64,000 nucleotides of DNA from Trichobilharzia szidati. Its lineage: Eukaryota > Platyhelminthes > Trematoda > Strigeidida > Schistosomatidae. A program made the translations under genes and the position numbers. The notes below the pieces were generated by a model. That model was not told where the DNA came from, did not search any database, and worked only from the letters and a program-made list of their open reading frames with translations. The DNA is taken from assembly GCA_944472155.2 (NCBI GenBank), contig OX235279.1, positions 150,682,199 to 150,746,198 on the forward strand, written 5' to 3'. This document shows, piece by piece, positions 21,939 to 32,059 of the stretch (positions within the stretch are counted from its first letter, which is position 1; each line of letters opens with the position of its first letter).

Positions 21939-22546
21939 AAAATCGCTGACAATATAGTTGTCGTTCGATGATTTCCCTTGAACTGGTAACCCCTGACTTG
22001 TCAATACATTGTATATAATGGTGTCAGGCATTACGTCTAGTATTCTGTCTGCCAGCTCACTTAGGTCGACCGATTCGAAGGAGATGGTCACAACCTGTTG
22101 TATATGTCATGGCAGCCGTTGCAACCACATTTGGCGTAAAACCACTTCGTCATCCTTGTGTGGATTAAGCAGTTGAATCACAGAGATGGAGTCCGTCAGC
22201 CTAACTCGCATGCAGTGAGTAACTGCTGGATCCGTTTCTCATCAGAAACACTCCTTTGAATCAAAACTGCTTTAGGCCTATCACACTGGTGGTCTGCAGG
22301 GGCGCTGTCAATTAAATCATTAATGTCCCCTAGAACCTCTGTGGGCAGTGCGGCTAAAACACATCCATACTTCGCGATCTGTGACTTGATTCCGCGGGTA
22401 GCAAAGAGGGGTTCGATGATGGCGAACCAAATCCGCGGCTCAGTGAAACCGAATGGCGGTAGACGGAGATCGACTATTGCGTTGATTGATGAGTCCTGTG
22501 TCTCGTTAGTCTCAGTTGCAGCAGGTGAACGTGTAGGTGAGGACAT
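21917..22546 (-). pseudogene. CsRn1-like Ty3/gypsy gag (element B), broken
   Basis: ATG at 22546. After an N-terminal tail comes the capsid start LRLPPFGFTEPRIWFAIIEPLF ATRGI (in pieces), then VLAALPTEVLGDINDLIDSAP and DEKRIQQLLTACELG. This is the pattern of CsRn1/Kabuki-type gag (.LPPFW..DP..WF.Q.E..F...GI). A frameshift near 22200 moves homology to another frame (LTDSISVIQLLNPHKDDE ... MWLQRLP, SVDLSELADRILDVMP), with a TGA within it. The gene ends at the palindrome centre, so no nucleocapsid or pol is present. Gag packages element RNA in the family; this one cannot. Confidence 0.8.
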
Positions 22547-22676
22547 GAGTATTATGCGAATATACAGGTACACAGATATAAATACATAGAATGTGCAGTC
22601 AAAAATAAAAATGATAACAATATAAATGTAGAGATCTTATAAAGCTGAGATGTTCAAACGGGCTCACCAATTAATT

Positions 22677-23013
22677 TGTAGGGGACTGTCTAGAGTAAGC
22701 TCATTGACATAACAAATATGTGAATAAAAATCCAAGTCAATGAGAGTACAATGCAACAATATATTAACAAAATGCAGTAATGAGTTATATTAATTAATAG
22801 GTTACTTGGATACGTTGTTAAAGTTCACTGCTACAAATTATTTGTATAATCCACAGAAGAGTTGACTGTTGGAATCGTGTCTACTGGTAGATGCTGTGTT
22901 CCGGTTGTAGAGTTGTCTTCGGATTAGGATAATAGGTTCCTGCAATAAATCCAAAGTTTACCACACGTTTTGAGTGGAGCGAGTAGACGGAAATGGCCAG
23001 GGAGAAGGCGAAG
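22677..23013 (-). repeat. LTR of element B, right-arm copy, 3' portion
   Basis: Minus-strand sequence ends in ...GTCCCCTACA at 22677, followed by the primer site TGGTGAGCCCG (22669-22659) and the gag leader. On the 5' side the LTR is interrupted at CTAG by the TRIM and continues as TGTTG at 23859-23855. Confidence 0.65.
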
Positions 23014-23017
23014 CTAG

Positions 23018-23850
23018 TGTAACAGATATTCCACAGGGTCACAGACAGAGAAAGAAGAAGACGCCGAGTGCGACGAAAGGTCTATATTATCAGCATGCAA
23101 GGGATAAATTAAGCGGTTAGTTATCATCTGTTAAAAGAAGTCCAGCTAAACGGTCCTCTTCTTGTTCCAAGGAGTTTGTGCTAGCATTGGTTTCTGCAAA
23201 AGAAGAAAAGAAAAACTTATTTAGTGATATCATATTGGTTTTTGTCCTATTACATTGCCTCCCCCGTTCTGTGGGCACTGTCCTCAGTGCCTGATGGTGG
23301 TATAGGGTATGCCGTGCCTCTGGCATGGATTTGGTGTTGCTGAAGCCGGCAGCGTCCGCACGGGCAAAAGCATCCTCAGAGAGGGCATTTAGGACATGAA
23401 GAAAATGGTGAGCTGGTGGGCATATGCTGAGAAATGCCTGCATGCGTTTCTTCCATCTCGGGTAGTCTGAAGATAGCTGCAACGTTGGAGGGCGGGGCAA
23501 CGTTGGCACAGTGGGCGAGGTGAGTTCACTGTCTTCTGGGAATAGCTTGGGGAGGCCGTAATTTGATGATGAATCCATGTTGACTGTCGATTTGGGCAAC
23601 TCCGACACCAATTTGTAACAGATATTCCACAGGGTCACAGACAGAGAAAGAAGAAGACGCAGAGTGCGACGAAAGGTCTATATTATCAGCATGCAAGGGA
23701 TAAATTAAGCGGTTAGTTATCATCTGTTAAAAGAAGTCCAGCTAAACGGTCCTCTTCTTGTTCCAAGGAGTTTGTGCTAGCATTGGTTTCTGCAAAAGAA
23801 GAAAAGAAAAACTTATTTAGTGATATCATATTGGTTTTTGTCCTATTACA
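23018..23850 (-). mobile_element. Complete single TRIM element (833 bp), right arm
   Basis: LTRs 23850-23614 and 23254-23018 (237 bp each) flank an internal region 23613-23255 (359 bp). CTAG lies on both sides (23014-23017, 23851-23854). Both LTRs begin TGTAATAGG and end TGTTACA on the minus strand. The 48-bp segment missing from most array LTRs is present in both, so the long form is ancestral. Both LTRs share private variants (GATATCAC where the array has GATCTCAC). This solo copy is the reference against which the array must be read. Confidence 0.9.
23117..23578 (-). CDS. TRIM gag-like ORF, right-arm copy
   Basis: ATG at 23578 (MDSSSNYG). It gives the same capsid-like protein as the array units and ends in the downstream LTR with the 16-codon long-LTR segment (MISLNKFFFSSFAE). 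Confidence 0.55.
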   Translation of the reverse strand: MDSSSNYGLPKLFPEDSELTSPTVPTLPRPPTLQLSSDYPRWKKRMQAFLSICPPAHHFLHVLNALSEDAFARADAAGFSNTKSMPEARHTLYHHQALRTVPTERGRQCNRTKTNMISLNKFFFSSFAETNASTNSLEQEEDRLAGLLLTDDN

Positions 23851-24442
23851 CTAGCAACAGTATAGTGTATTTCACACTGCACTCGGAAGTTATATGTATT
23901 TAAACACAAATCGTTTTAAACAAGAGTCATGTACAATGTTTCTAATTTCAACATCTAACCAAAATAGTGTAGAATCATATGGTTACGTACTCCACAGGGT
24001 AAACCGGTTAGCTATGATTCTTGACTGATCTTCCCATTGTTTCCAAACCAACAAGAAAAGTTTTAGAGAATGCTGCTCCGTTGAACTACCCATCTCGGTT
24101 GTTGGCTGACCGACAATTTCAGTTGGAGACACCTGCTTTCCGAAAACCATCCACCGTGGACACAAATGAGAGGTGTAATACAGTTAACTTTAAAATTTCA
24201 TTTCTGCTTGTCGTCTGTTCCTTCAACTTCAAATGCCAACATTCCTGTACCCTTGGACATGTAAGTTAAATTTCATTTAAAAATATTACTTTCAGGTGCC
24301 CGAGGACTGAGGAGCCAGTTGTTTTCACATCTGGTTGTCTGGAAATGTTAACGGCTTAGGAGTCACGTGTCACTGCGATTGAGGATAAACTCTCGCAACT
24401 CAAAGTGGTCGGCAGCATTGACAAGAATATCTCCTGTCTCAA

Positions 24443-24994
24443 TTCTGTTCACCTTTGGAAGACTTCTGGCAGATGGCAGTTGGACAGCGACATCGTCATG
24501 TCATCGTTTTAGGTGAAACTGTCCGACGACGAATATCGTCGTAGTGTGTCATCGGACCTTACAACTTTAGTTGACAGTCATGTGCAAACCTCGGTTGGTC
24601 GCATAATGAATGTGTTGCTGGAGCCCAACTACAGCTCACATTTTTCATGGGCTGGTACGAAGCAGAGAAAACAGTTCAAGGACACGAAGACTTGTAACCT
24701 TGTGATACGTGGGTGATTGTTTTTTAATTGTTGTTTCTCTAGGAACTATTAGCAGTTTACATCAACAAGGTAGTGCTGACCGACGTAGCACAGTGAACGC
24801 TATCACGGCTTCCATTCAACGTTGGTTCCATAACAGTCAGGACAGACTGAAGTCGAGGATAAGAAGGCGATGGCATTCCCCTTTGGTAGGTCTTTATTTT
24901 TTCCAACTTTCATTTTCAGGTCTACATCGACGTCAACAAAGAGAACATACCAAACGCCGAAAGCACACGTAAGAATTCTTCTGATGACTTATAA
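24443..24994 (+). pseudogene. DUF4806-domain gene fragment with three 34-nt introns
   Basis: Exons: up to 24478, 24513-24708, 24743-24885 and 24920-24994 (TAA). The introns 24479-24512, 24709-24742 and 24886-24919 are each exactly 34 nt, start GT, end AG, and removing them keeps one frame. The protein matches DUF4806: LEDFWQMAVKLSDDEYRR, then LLEPNYSSHFSWAGTKQRK and FKD..CNLVI, and after intron 2 SIQRWFHNSQDRLKSRIRRR. DUF4806 is of unknown function and common in transposon-rich invertebrate genomes. The frame upstream of exon 1 is broken near 24420. An earlier stretch (24296-24475) reads as coiled coil in another frame (VTAIEDKLSQLKV) after a TAG. Upstream exons may lie in 24000-24260. Probably a pseudogene. 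Confidence 0.7.
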
Positions 24995-25224
24995 GATGTT
25001 TGAATTTTATGACTTGTCGAAAGATTGTAAATTCCTTTGCCAAGATTGTTAAATACATTTTCAACTAAAATCCACTGCTTTTTGATATCGTGAGTCGTTG
25101 AGCTACTGCTAGTTTGCTGTTTTGGAGGCGACCTGTATACGTAATAGATTTGACGCTGTGTTAGTTGTCGACTGAGGGAGGGTTAAATGCTGAACCGTAG
25201 GCGCGTTGTCCCAGGCTTTACTAT

Positions 25225-25345
25225 GTAATAGTAACTTGGGGCGCACTGCACACTTTTTGGGGCAGATTTAGGGCTAATGTCCCAAGTTCCGCAATGCGCC
25301 CGAAGTTTCCGCCCCAAGAAGTCTGCAGTGCACCCGAAAATAATC
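25225..25345. other. GC-rich imperfect palindrome, right-arm copy
   Basis: Mirror of 10190-10312: TTGGGGCGCACTGCACAC pairs with GTCTGCAGTGCACCCGAA at 15 of 18 positions. It lies 3' of the DUF4806-like fragment. No gene is visible from 25000 to 25600. Confidence 0.4.
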
Positions 25346-25599
25346 CTAGCTGGGAATACCAAGTGGGAAGCTCATTGGAAAAGAAAGGAGAAATAAAGGA
25401 GATTTTATCGTTAATTCCCTCCTTTTCTTAGGTGACTCATTTCGTCCCCTTTTTTCGCATTACTGTTACGCTTTTGTCGCTATTATGTTTCCTTGTGTCT
25501 CAGATTCACATTATAAGGATTATAAGAGTTGGCAATCTAATACAGTCACCCAGTCAACAACCATGAGCACAATGAGGATGTTATCAACATGATTTTATC

Positions 25600-27185
25600 A
25601 ACAAAACAAAGGCTTTAGTGCAGCTAGAACCAATGTCATCTAGCGACATGACAGAAAGATTCAGCACGTAACTACTACATATAATGTCGGAAACAATGCA
25701 GACACGGTGGAGAAAGAGAGGGACCTTCTTGGAAAATAACCCGTTAACAGTAATGGACAAGAACCCAGCCAAGTAGAGATTTCAAAATTACGATGGGTGA
25801 TACGAATGACAGCCAAAATGGGATTAAACAACACAGGAAAGGAATACAAAATGTGTCGATGGGTGTTAACTCACTGCGATGCTTGATAATAGAGGACTGT
25901 TTGCAGATTATGCACTTTTGATGATTTGGTGATCTCAGGTGGCGTCTATAACCAGAGACACATAAAGTGACGGGTTTCGTTGGATGACACGAGTGGATCC
26001 AGATAGAATCCATCGCATTCATAAGAATATGAAGACAGGGTACAGGACACAAGATCGAGAGAGGAGCCGAAGTACGCCCGAATCACTGCCCAGTGAGACG
26101 GAACTTCAAGATCATGTGGAAATCCTTGAACGTAGATAGAGATACACCACACTTCAAGCTCAAATCTCAGAAAGTAAAGGATGGCTCCACAAATGACACC
26201 CTCACTGTAAGGAGGAAATACACTTCCATGAAACATGGGAAAACAAGACTGAACAGGTTGCAGGTAAAAAATACCTCAAAATGCTATCAAATAACCAGGT
26301 TGCTATCTGAGAAAGCAAATAAAGCCAGTAGAAAATAGTTAAATGAACCTAATTTTCGAAGGTGTGATACAAAGGGAATGCTTGGGTGATGGTTTCAATG
26401 TGCCCTCGAATCGACCACCGTCTACAACCTTTGCAGAAATTTCGCTAGCAGGTAGAGAATAGCCAGTGAATACAAACCCTCCGATTAATTCAGAAGCCTT
26501 GAAAGCTATAAAGTCATTTTAAACCGGAAAATCATCGGGACTAGACGGAATCACCCCAGAGTCACTCAGGAGACATCCACAGTACCACTTCAGAAGTTGT
26601 GGAAGAAAGAAAAGAGAGCGGACGATCAGAAGAAAGGCTACTTCTCCAAAATGACAGAACATAAGCCTGTGCAACAAGTGGCGTGGGATCATGCTGCTAT
26701 TCGCGCCAAGCAAAATATTAAGTCTTTTCATCCTGGAGAGACTAGAAGATTCTGTGGAAGCGAAAATCCACCCAAAACAATCTGGATTCATGAAAAGGAA
26801 ATCGTGGGTGTATCAGGTTCCAATGCAACAAATCATCATGATAGTCAAATCACTATCTAAGCTTGATCGACTTTGGAAAAGCCTTCGATAGAATTGGCTG
26901 CTAAGTAATTTAGAAAGTGCTTCAACACTACAGAATGCCAAAATATTTTATCGACCTTATGTGACATCTGTGTGGTGACGCCACATGTCAAGTGATCCAC
27001 AGCAGAAGACTCGGTGAAAAAATTAAGGCGAAGACAGAAGTTAGCCAGGGCTGCCTACTATCGGCGACGATATTCTTGGCCATGACAGGATGGAATGCGA
27101 GTCAGGAGGCTGGGAGTGAGAAGACAGGTATGCATTGGATTGACAAGAGGATTCAAGATGATGTTGACTTTCATATTAGTTTGTT
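25600..27185 (+). pseudogene. Decayed RTE-clade element, right-arm copy
   Basis: Counterpart of 8190-9945. Coding scraps include the endonuclease-RT linker (26093-26338, RRNFKIMWKSLNVDRDTPHF), an RT finger segment (ILSLFILERLEDSVEAKIHP near 26710) and the motif-B region (SQGCLLSATIFLAMTGW near 27040). It ends at DDVDF near 27160, where homology to the left arm is lost and SINE S2 tail sequence follows. It differs from the left copy at a few residues (for example TGMH for IGMH). Confidence 0.8.
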
Positions 27186-27204
27186 ATTTTGGATATTCCA
27201 TATT

Positions 27205-27262
27205 GCATCAAAAATGCTGTGTGGTGTCAGGCTATAATAAAATTAAAATTGAAATATTTAAC
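27205..27262 (+). repeat. SINE S2 3' tail
   Basis: CTGTGTGGTGTCAGGCTATAATAAAATTAAAAT matches, with changes, the S2 tail at about 6925-6960 (here quoted as two joined runs of that tail). The tRNA head is absent. It marks the outer border of the right arm. Confidence 0.5.
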
Positions 27263-27264
27263 TT

Positions 27265-28240
27265 CTTGGAATATTATTCCTTTGAGGGACACTATAAAAG
27301 TTAAATAATGAATTAAATTCGAATTGGTTTGAATACACTCTCACGGGCGCGGTTAGTTACTTCCTGTTTATACTGCTATTTGATATAAGTAGCTGGAGAT
27401 CACTCACAACAATGAATAGTGCTTGCAGGCTAGATCGAAGTGATATAAACACCGCGAGGATTGCATTTCTTCTCGTTGTGATCTACTTCATCACCAGTGT
27501 ACCTGGTTTGACTCAGCTCAGAGAACCAAATGAGTTCAAATCGCTCACATTCTGGGCTCGAACTTGTAACACATGGAGTTAGATTTCTTAATTGCCCAGC
27601 GCAGGGTAAATTTTCACCACCGTTTCCTTTTCAAACCGTGGTTAATCATGTTACAGTATGTGATCTGCTCGATTCCATAAATGACAATGAAGAAAGCAAG
27701 CATAAATACTTGACGGTTTGTACAACTGCCTGTATACGTGTATTAGCCAAACACACACACACAGTCTTTCAACAGTCAACCTTAATCTTCTACATGATCT
27801 GATATGAGCATTGTACATAATTTTCAGATTTAAATTTGCAGTCACAATAGCTAAGAGATTATAATATGAGATTGTGTTATCAGTGACATTATTTCTAAAT
27901 TTATCTACCGATCTTCTTTTGCTATGATATATATTTACGAAGAGTTTTCGATAAGAAAATAGGAGACAATCAAAGCTTTTTGATTGTATTTAAATTACCG
28001 CATCGTTACAATTACTGTTTTAAACACCCACTGCATAAGAGGTGACCCATTGGAAAGCTGTCTGGTATTTGAGGCAATGGATGCTGGGTTCATTTGCCAA
28101 TGGGAACACCATAGCTAAATCTGTATGTATGTACACTACCATTATCAGGAAGCAGTTATTAGTGCAAACTAGATCGAGACACGTGTTGTGAGTTCAAGTG
28201 TCAGTCACCGGTAAACAAATCAAGCTTGAGATAAGTTAAT
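27265..28240. other. Interval without a recognisable gene
   Basis: A 90-codon open stretch (27530-27802) has no motif I know. A CA run near 27750 is the only simple repeat. Confidence 0.4.
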
Positions 28241-28244
28241 AGTA

Positions 28245-28665
28245 ATATTTTCTCTAGTTGGTTTGTAAGGATAAGTTTTGTTTTCACTAGTTGACTACGG
28301 ATTGATATCAGTTAGAGAACCATTGAAAACGAGGCAGTACTGGGCAGCTGTTTCATCCTAGTTTGGATATCATCGGCAATACGCATCCACTGGAATTCGG
28401 ACGCAGGACCTTCCAGTTACAAGGCAAGCTCGTATACCATTCAGCCACTGGGACCCGATTCAGTGGCTAAACCATGAATTCTAACTTCTACCATTTCGTG
28501 ATTTAGTGCGACTCGCGTCAACCAGTGTCGTTGGTGGGACATCCATTCTCACACGTGACATCTGGATGAACCTCACTGGTCACGACTTCTCACTAGAACT
28601 CCAGGAAGCTCCATCCTTTAGCGGGTTACTAGCGAGCATCAGACTAATTTTCTATCAATATATTG
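28245..28665 (-). repeat. tRNA-derived SINE with hammerhead motif, family S3, minus copy
   Basis: On the minus strand the body (CTGGAGTTCTAGTGAGAAGT, GTGACCAGTGAGGTTCATCC) is followed by a tRNA-like head. The head has an A-box-like CAGTGGCTGAATGGTATACG and a B-box region near 28405. A hammerhead-like motif (28344-28376) and a tail ending near 28250 follow. The same order is found at 59.75-60.12 kb and, more diverged, at 34.2-34.7 kb. Confidence 0.6.
28344..28376 (-). ncRNA. Degenerate hammerhead-ribozyme motif (Sm-alpha type)
   Basis: Minus strand CCGATGA (core CUGAUGA with one change), then ATCC-AAACTA-GGAT as helix II, then GAAAC, then AGCTG and CCC where the GUC cleavage triplet should be. 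The altered core and triplet make it probably inactive. The arrangement equals that at 60046-60079 and 34233-34270. Confidence 0.5.
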
Positions 28666-28679
28666 CAATCACAGTTTGT

Positions 28680-29640
28680 GCATATCTTCGGTATTGTGTT
28701 TCTTTGTCTTCCTTTCATGTTTTCAATGTTGTTTCACAAGCACCATTCATTCACTTTTTCTCTTTGCAATTAAATTCATCCATCTCTTGGCATTTCGACA
28801 TACATATTTAAATGTATATCTGTATACTACTTAAAAATATTTTCAGTAGCATACTCAAGGTAATGTCGAATTTAACTGCCTCATTAAGTTGGCTTGATTT
28901 TCATTTGACTTACCGTGAGCTGCATTGAGGTTGATGAACATGTACCTGTTAAAGCAGAAAAAACAGACTGTAACGATGAGTTGAGTATTCGATCACCAGG
29001 GTATTAGGTGTTGTACTGGGGCTAAACTGCATAATAAAATTCATTTGAAACGCCATCCAGGAAGATTTGAAAATAACGATTACTGCAACTGTATCTTGAG
29101 AGCTTCAAAGATATATATATTTTTTATTATAAAATTTCTAGCCTCAATATTTTGAAATGAAGTCTTTGGAGTGAAATTATTTTTTGCAAATTAATTCATT
29201 CAATCTTAGTAATAAATAAATAAATAAGTAAAAAATCATCTTATCTTCTCCTGAGGTGGTCGTATCAGAGCTAAAAAGCAAATAATTTTCTTTGCTTTAA
29301 GTAGAACCGACGAAGGTGACAGCTACCAATCAATTCTACATCACATATTCTGAATGCTACTTAAAGTCAATCCTTTTGTAAAATTTATTTGTCGTGAGTA
29401 TATTTTGAGATCTAAGGATACTACTGAATGACTAAAATAATAATACGAAGTAGATAAAAATCTAAAGCACTGTGGTAAATGGAAATCCAGGTAGTTTTCT
29501 TTACTTTCATGAAACAAAAGTAATGTTTGTTTGGACTTAGGTGATTGGAAGCCGTCAGTATGTGATACTGGATCTTGTTTCATAATTATTGGAACTCCTT
29601 AGGATGGTATTTATGTGAAACGATGTTAATTTGGTGTTTC
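28680..29640. other. Interval without a recognisable gene
   Basis: AT-rich, with AAAT/TAAA simple repeats near 29212. The open stretch at 29341-29583 shows no family motif. Confidence 0.4.
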
Positions 29641-29825
29641 GAACACTGGTCACACTGTTTTATGGTCATGGGCGTTACCACTGAGCTTTTCCGATTGACA
29701 ACTGACCTCCTGTAAGACAGTAAGTGGTAGATTAATTAGTCACTAGACACTTACTTTTGTCATCTGTTTGACCCTTGCTGTTGATGCTGACTGAATGCTA
29801 TCAAAGAAAAAGTCCACAATGCGTG
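29640..29825 (-). repeat. tRNA-derived SINE fragment, family S1
   Basis: On the plus strand GGCGTTACCACTGAGC ... GACAACTGACCTCCTGTAAG ... GACTGAATGCTATCA matches, with changes, the S1 copy at 36.64-36.80 kb. GCTCAGTGGTAACG on the minus strand is the A-box end. The B box and ribozyme part are not recognisable here. Confidence 0.5.
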
Positions 29826-29829
29826 AACC

Positions 29830-31195
29830 ATGGTTATACGTTTACAGGTTTATTTTTCGGTGAAAGATATAAAATGCAGTGCTTAAGATGAGTGATTTTA
29901 TCCAAGGTAAAAAGGGTAAATCTATCCTAGGGGTATTACGTAACAGATCACTGAATAACCTGTGGATAAATGTGAATCTTTTATGATGCCGATGAACTGT
30001 GCAGTTTTAATTTTGAAACATGAGATGAAATGAGTTGCTGTCACTTGTAATAAACGTTAACTTTATAGACTGCACCGTCATTTTAACATTTCTTCTCTCG
30101 ACACTTCAAAAGTGACTCTGTCAATGGTTCTATCCTACTAAACTGAATAAACACCGATTATCGAGGGTCTAGTATGTGAATTTCTCCAGCTAACTAAATA
30201 CCTTGGTGATTTGGTTGTTTATTCTGCAGCACACCAGTCTATTCAGGTCAGTCAATTATAGTTAAACAGTCAACTTCATTCCTTCATATTCTGGCCTGAA
30301 TTTTCTTTGGATAGTCTTTGGTGGGTTCTGGAGCGAAATAATAAATGAAACAGTCATCTGGTTTTTAAAGTAACCTACTGTAGTTATCAAAACTCTAAAA
30401 ATCACTATGAACTGTTTCTGACTTCAGGCTTTGAACAAGTCACATTCATTGATTTAAACAGAAACTGTTTGCTAACAAGTGTCATGTTTTATTGGTATCA
30501 CTGTCAGTTTTGTTTCCTTAGTGAACTGCTCTTATATTTTGTCATCTTCAAGAGTCTTCGATACACAGATCCCAAAATATTGGTTTTTCATTGACTGCTA
30601 TTCACTTTCACAATGAACCCGAATGGCACTAAGAGTGAGTTAAAAAAAAATAATAACCGATACTTTTATAACGGAAAAGTTTTGCCTGAATACTTCAACC
30701 ACCATTGATTGGATTTAATGCAGTATAGTCGCGTGATTTAAACAACTTATTTACATATGTCATTTTCATATAATGTTCAATCTTTGAAAGAAAATCAAAC
30801 CATACTCATATTCATTCAGTCATTGATTCACTTAAATGTCTCTTTTTTTATTCCTTTAACTTTCACTGCATTACAAACAAATAGGCTAATTTGCCTATTA
30901 TTATTTACCTCTGATAATCTATGAGTACAACTATAAAGCTTTGAAGTTAGGAGAGTGCAGTGCAGCAAATCAGAAGACTTAGGTCAAAAACCAGAGCTGA
31001 AAAAGATCAAGTCGACTGACGACCTTTGTGGTTGAAAAGACCACAATTAATTAGGAGAAATTCATTCACTATTGCCTTTGGAGCTAATCGAGCATAATGA
31101 GAGAAAAATAATTACCTTAGTTGAAGGAAATAAAACAAAGTCAGTTTTCAAAATATAAAGGAAACAATTAAGATGAGTCAGTGGATTAGGAATAA
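29830..31195. other. Interval without a recognisable gene
   Basis: No coding homology or named repeat seen on either strand. Confidence 0.4.
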
Positions 31196-31230
31196 ATGCT
31201 GAAATATAAGAATAAAACTTGTGCACTGTG

Positions 31231-31385
31231 GTACGTACGGTATAATTCCATTATTTTGATAAAGTCTCACAGTGTTATACAGTAATGTTTACTGGTGACG
31301 TTTCGAGCACATTTTATTGCTACTCATGATCATATCAGGGTACTCACACATCTTTCTAACTTCGTTTATATAATTCCATTATTTT
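31231..31385 (-). repeat. PLE terminal repeat with hammerhead-like core, flanked by direct repeats
   Basis: On the minus strand, downstream of a PLE coding fragment, is CTGATATGATCATGAGTAGC followed by AATAAAATGTGCTCGAAACG. That is a CUGAU-like box and, after a possible helix, CGAAAC. Then come TCACCA and GTAAAC, a candidate GUA cleavage site. The block is bounded by the direct repeat TATAATTCCATTATTTT (about 31231 and 31368). A related block, with an intact CTGATGA, is at 40655-40796. Confidence 0.4.
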
Positions 31386-31389
31386 TCAT

Positions 31390-31900
31390 CACTTGATTTG
31401 ATTGGTAGTGGTATTCTCCGTATTTCCGGTATGAGTGATGAGTCATTCCTATTGCACGTGTTGTGTTGGGTGTAGACTCGATGAACAAGGATTCAGTAAT
31501 CAACCTCTCACCATCTATCCATATTACTCCTTAGGATTTTAACCCTCTCACACCTTATTGTGTGGTTGTGTGTTTATGCATACAGTTCAATTGCTGAGTT
31601 GTTTTCTAAATTACTCATCTGTCTTCGTGGGATCGATCATTCTATCCTTAGCTAAATTCTGATGTTCTGACAATCTCACCACCCTCGATCTGCTAGTTTG
31701 ACCTATGTAGTTGACTTAACTCACAGTCATTGCAGGATATTTTGTATGTTATATTATTTTGCCTAATTGGGTCAACCCAGAGGGTCCTTTAACCTACAGA
31801 GCTTGTCCTACCTGAGTGAGTTTCTAGGTTTGAATGCCACTCTAATTCCTGCTTTAGTGAGAATCCCACGTAGGGTCTCAGATGCCCAGCTCCCCACTTA
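31390..31900 (-). pseudogene. Penelope-like element: linker and GIY-YIG endonuclease remnant
   Basis: Broken minus-strand frames give a PLE linker (ASETLRGILTKAGIRVAFKP near 31875-31815) and a Cys-containing GIY-YIG start (ITYKISCNDCEL near 31745). A terminal segment follows (ERLITESLFIESTPNTTRAI near 31490-31430), of the form seen at the end of PLE nucleases. Stops and shifts are frequent. The GIY-YIG nuclease makes the nick at which PLE RTs prime. Its 3' end runs into the terminal-repeat block at 31231-31385. Confidence 0.65.
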
Positions 31901-32059
31901 TATGGTATAACAGTAGATCAAACTTGGAACAAATCAAATCCCTGTAAAATAACTCCTGAAAATGTTTGATGTGTTTTATATCTCAAAATGTTCAGCTTAC
32001 TTCTATCAGTATTCCCTTTATTATTCAGTTTAATAATATTGAGAACTTATGAAGGCTGT

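Larger units (their letters stand above)
21924..27185. repeat. Right arm of the giant inverted duplication
   Basis: Reverse-complement counterpart of 8380-21911, with the more complete gag B, one intact TRIM and no CR1-type insertion. It has about 18 extra bases near 25733 and near 25905 compared with the left arm. It probably shows the structure closest to the ancestral one, unless the array contracted here. Confidence 0.9.

Noticed and set aside
27530..27802. 90-codon open frame
   Set aside because: No motif, composition like the surrounding non-coding DNA.
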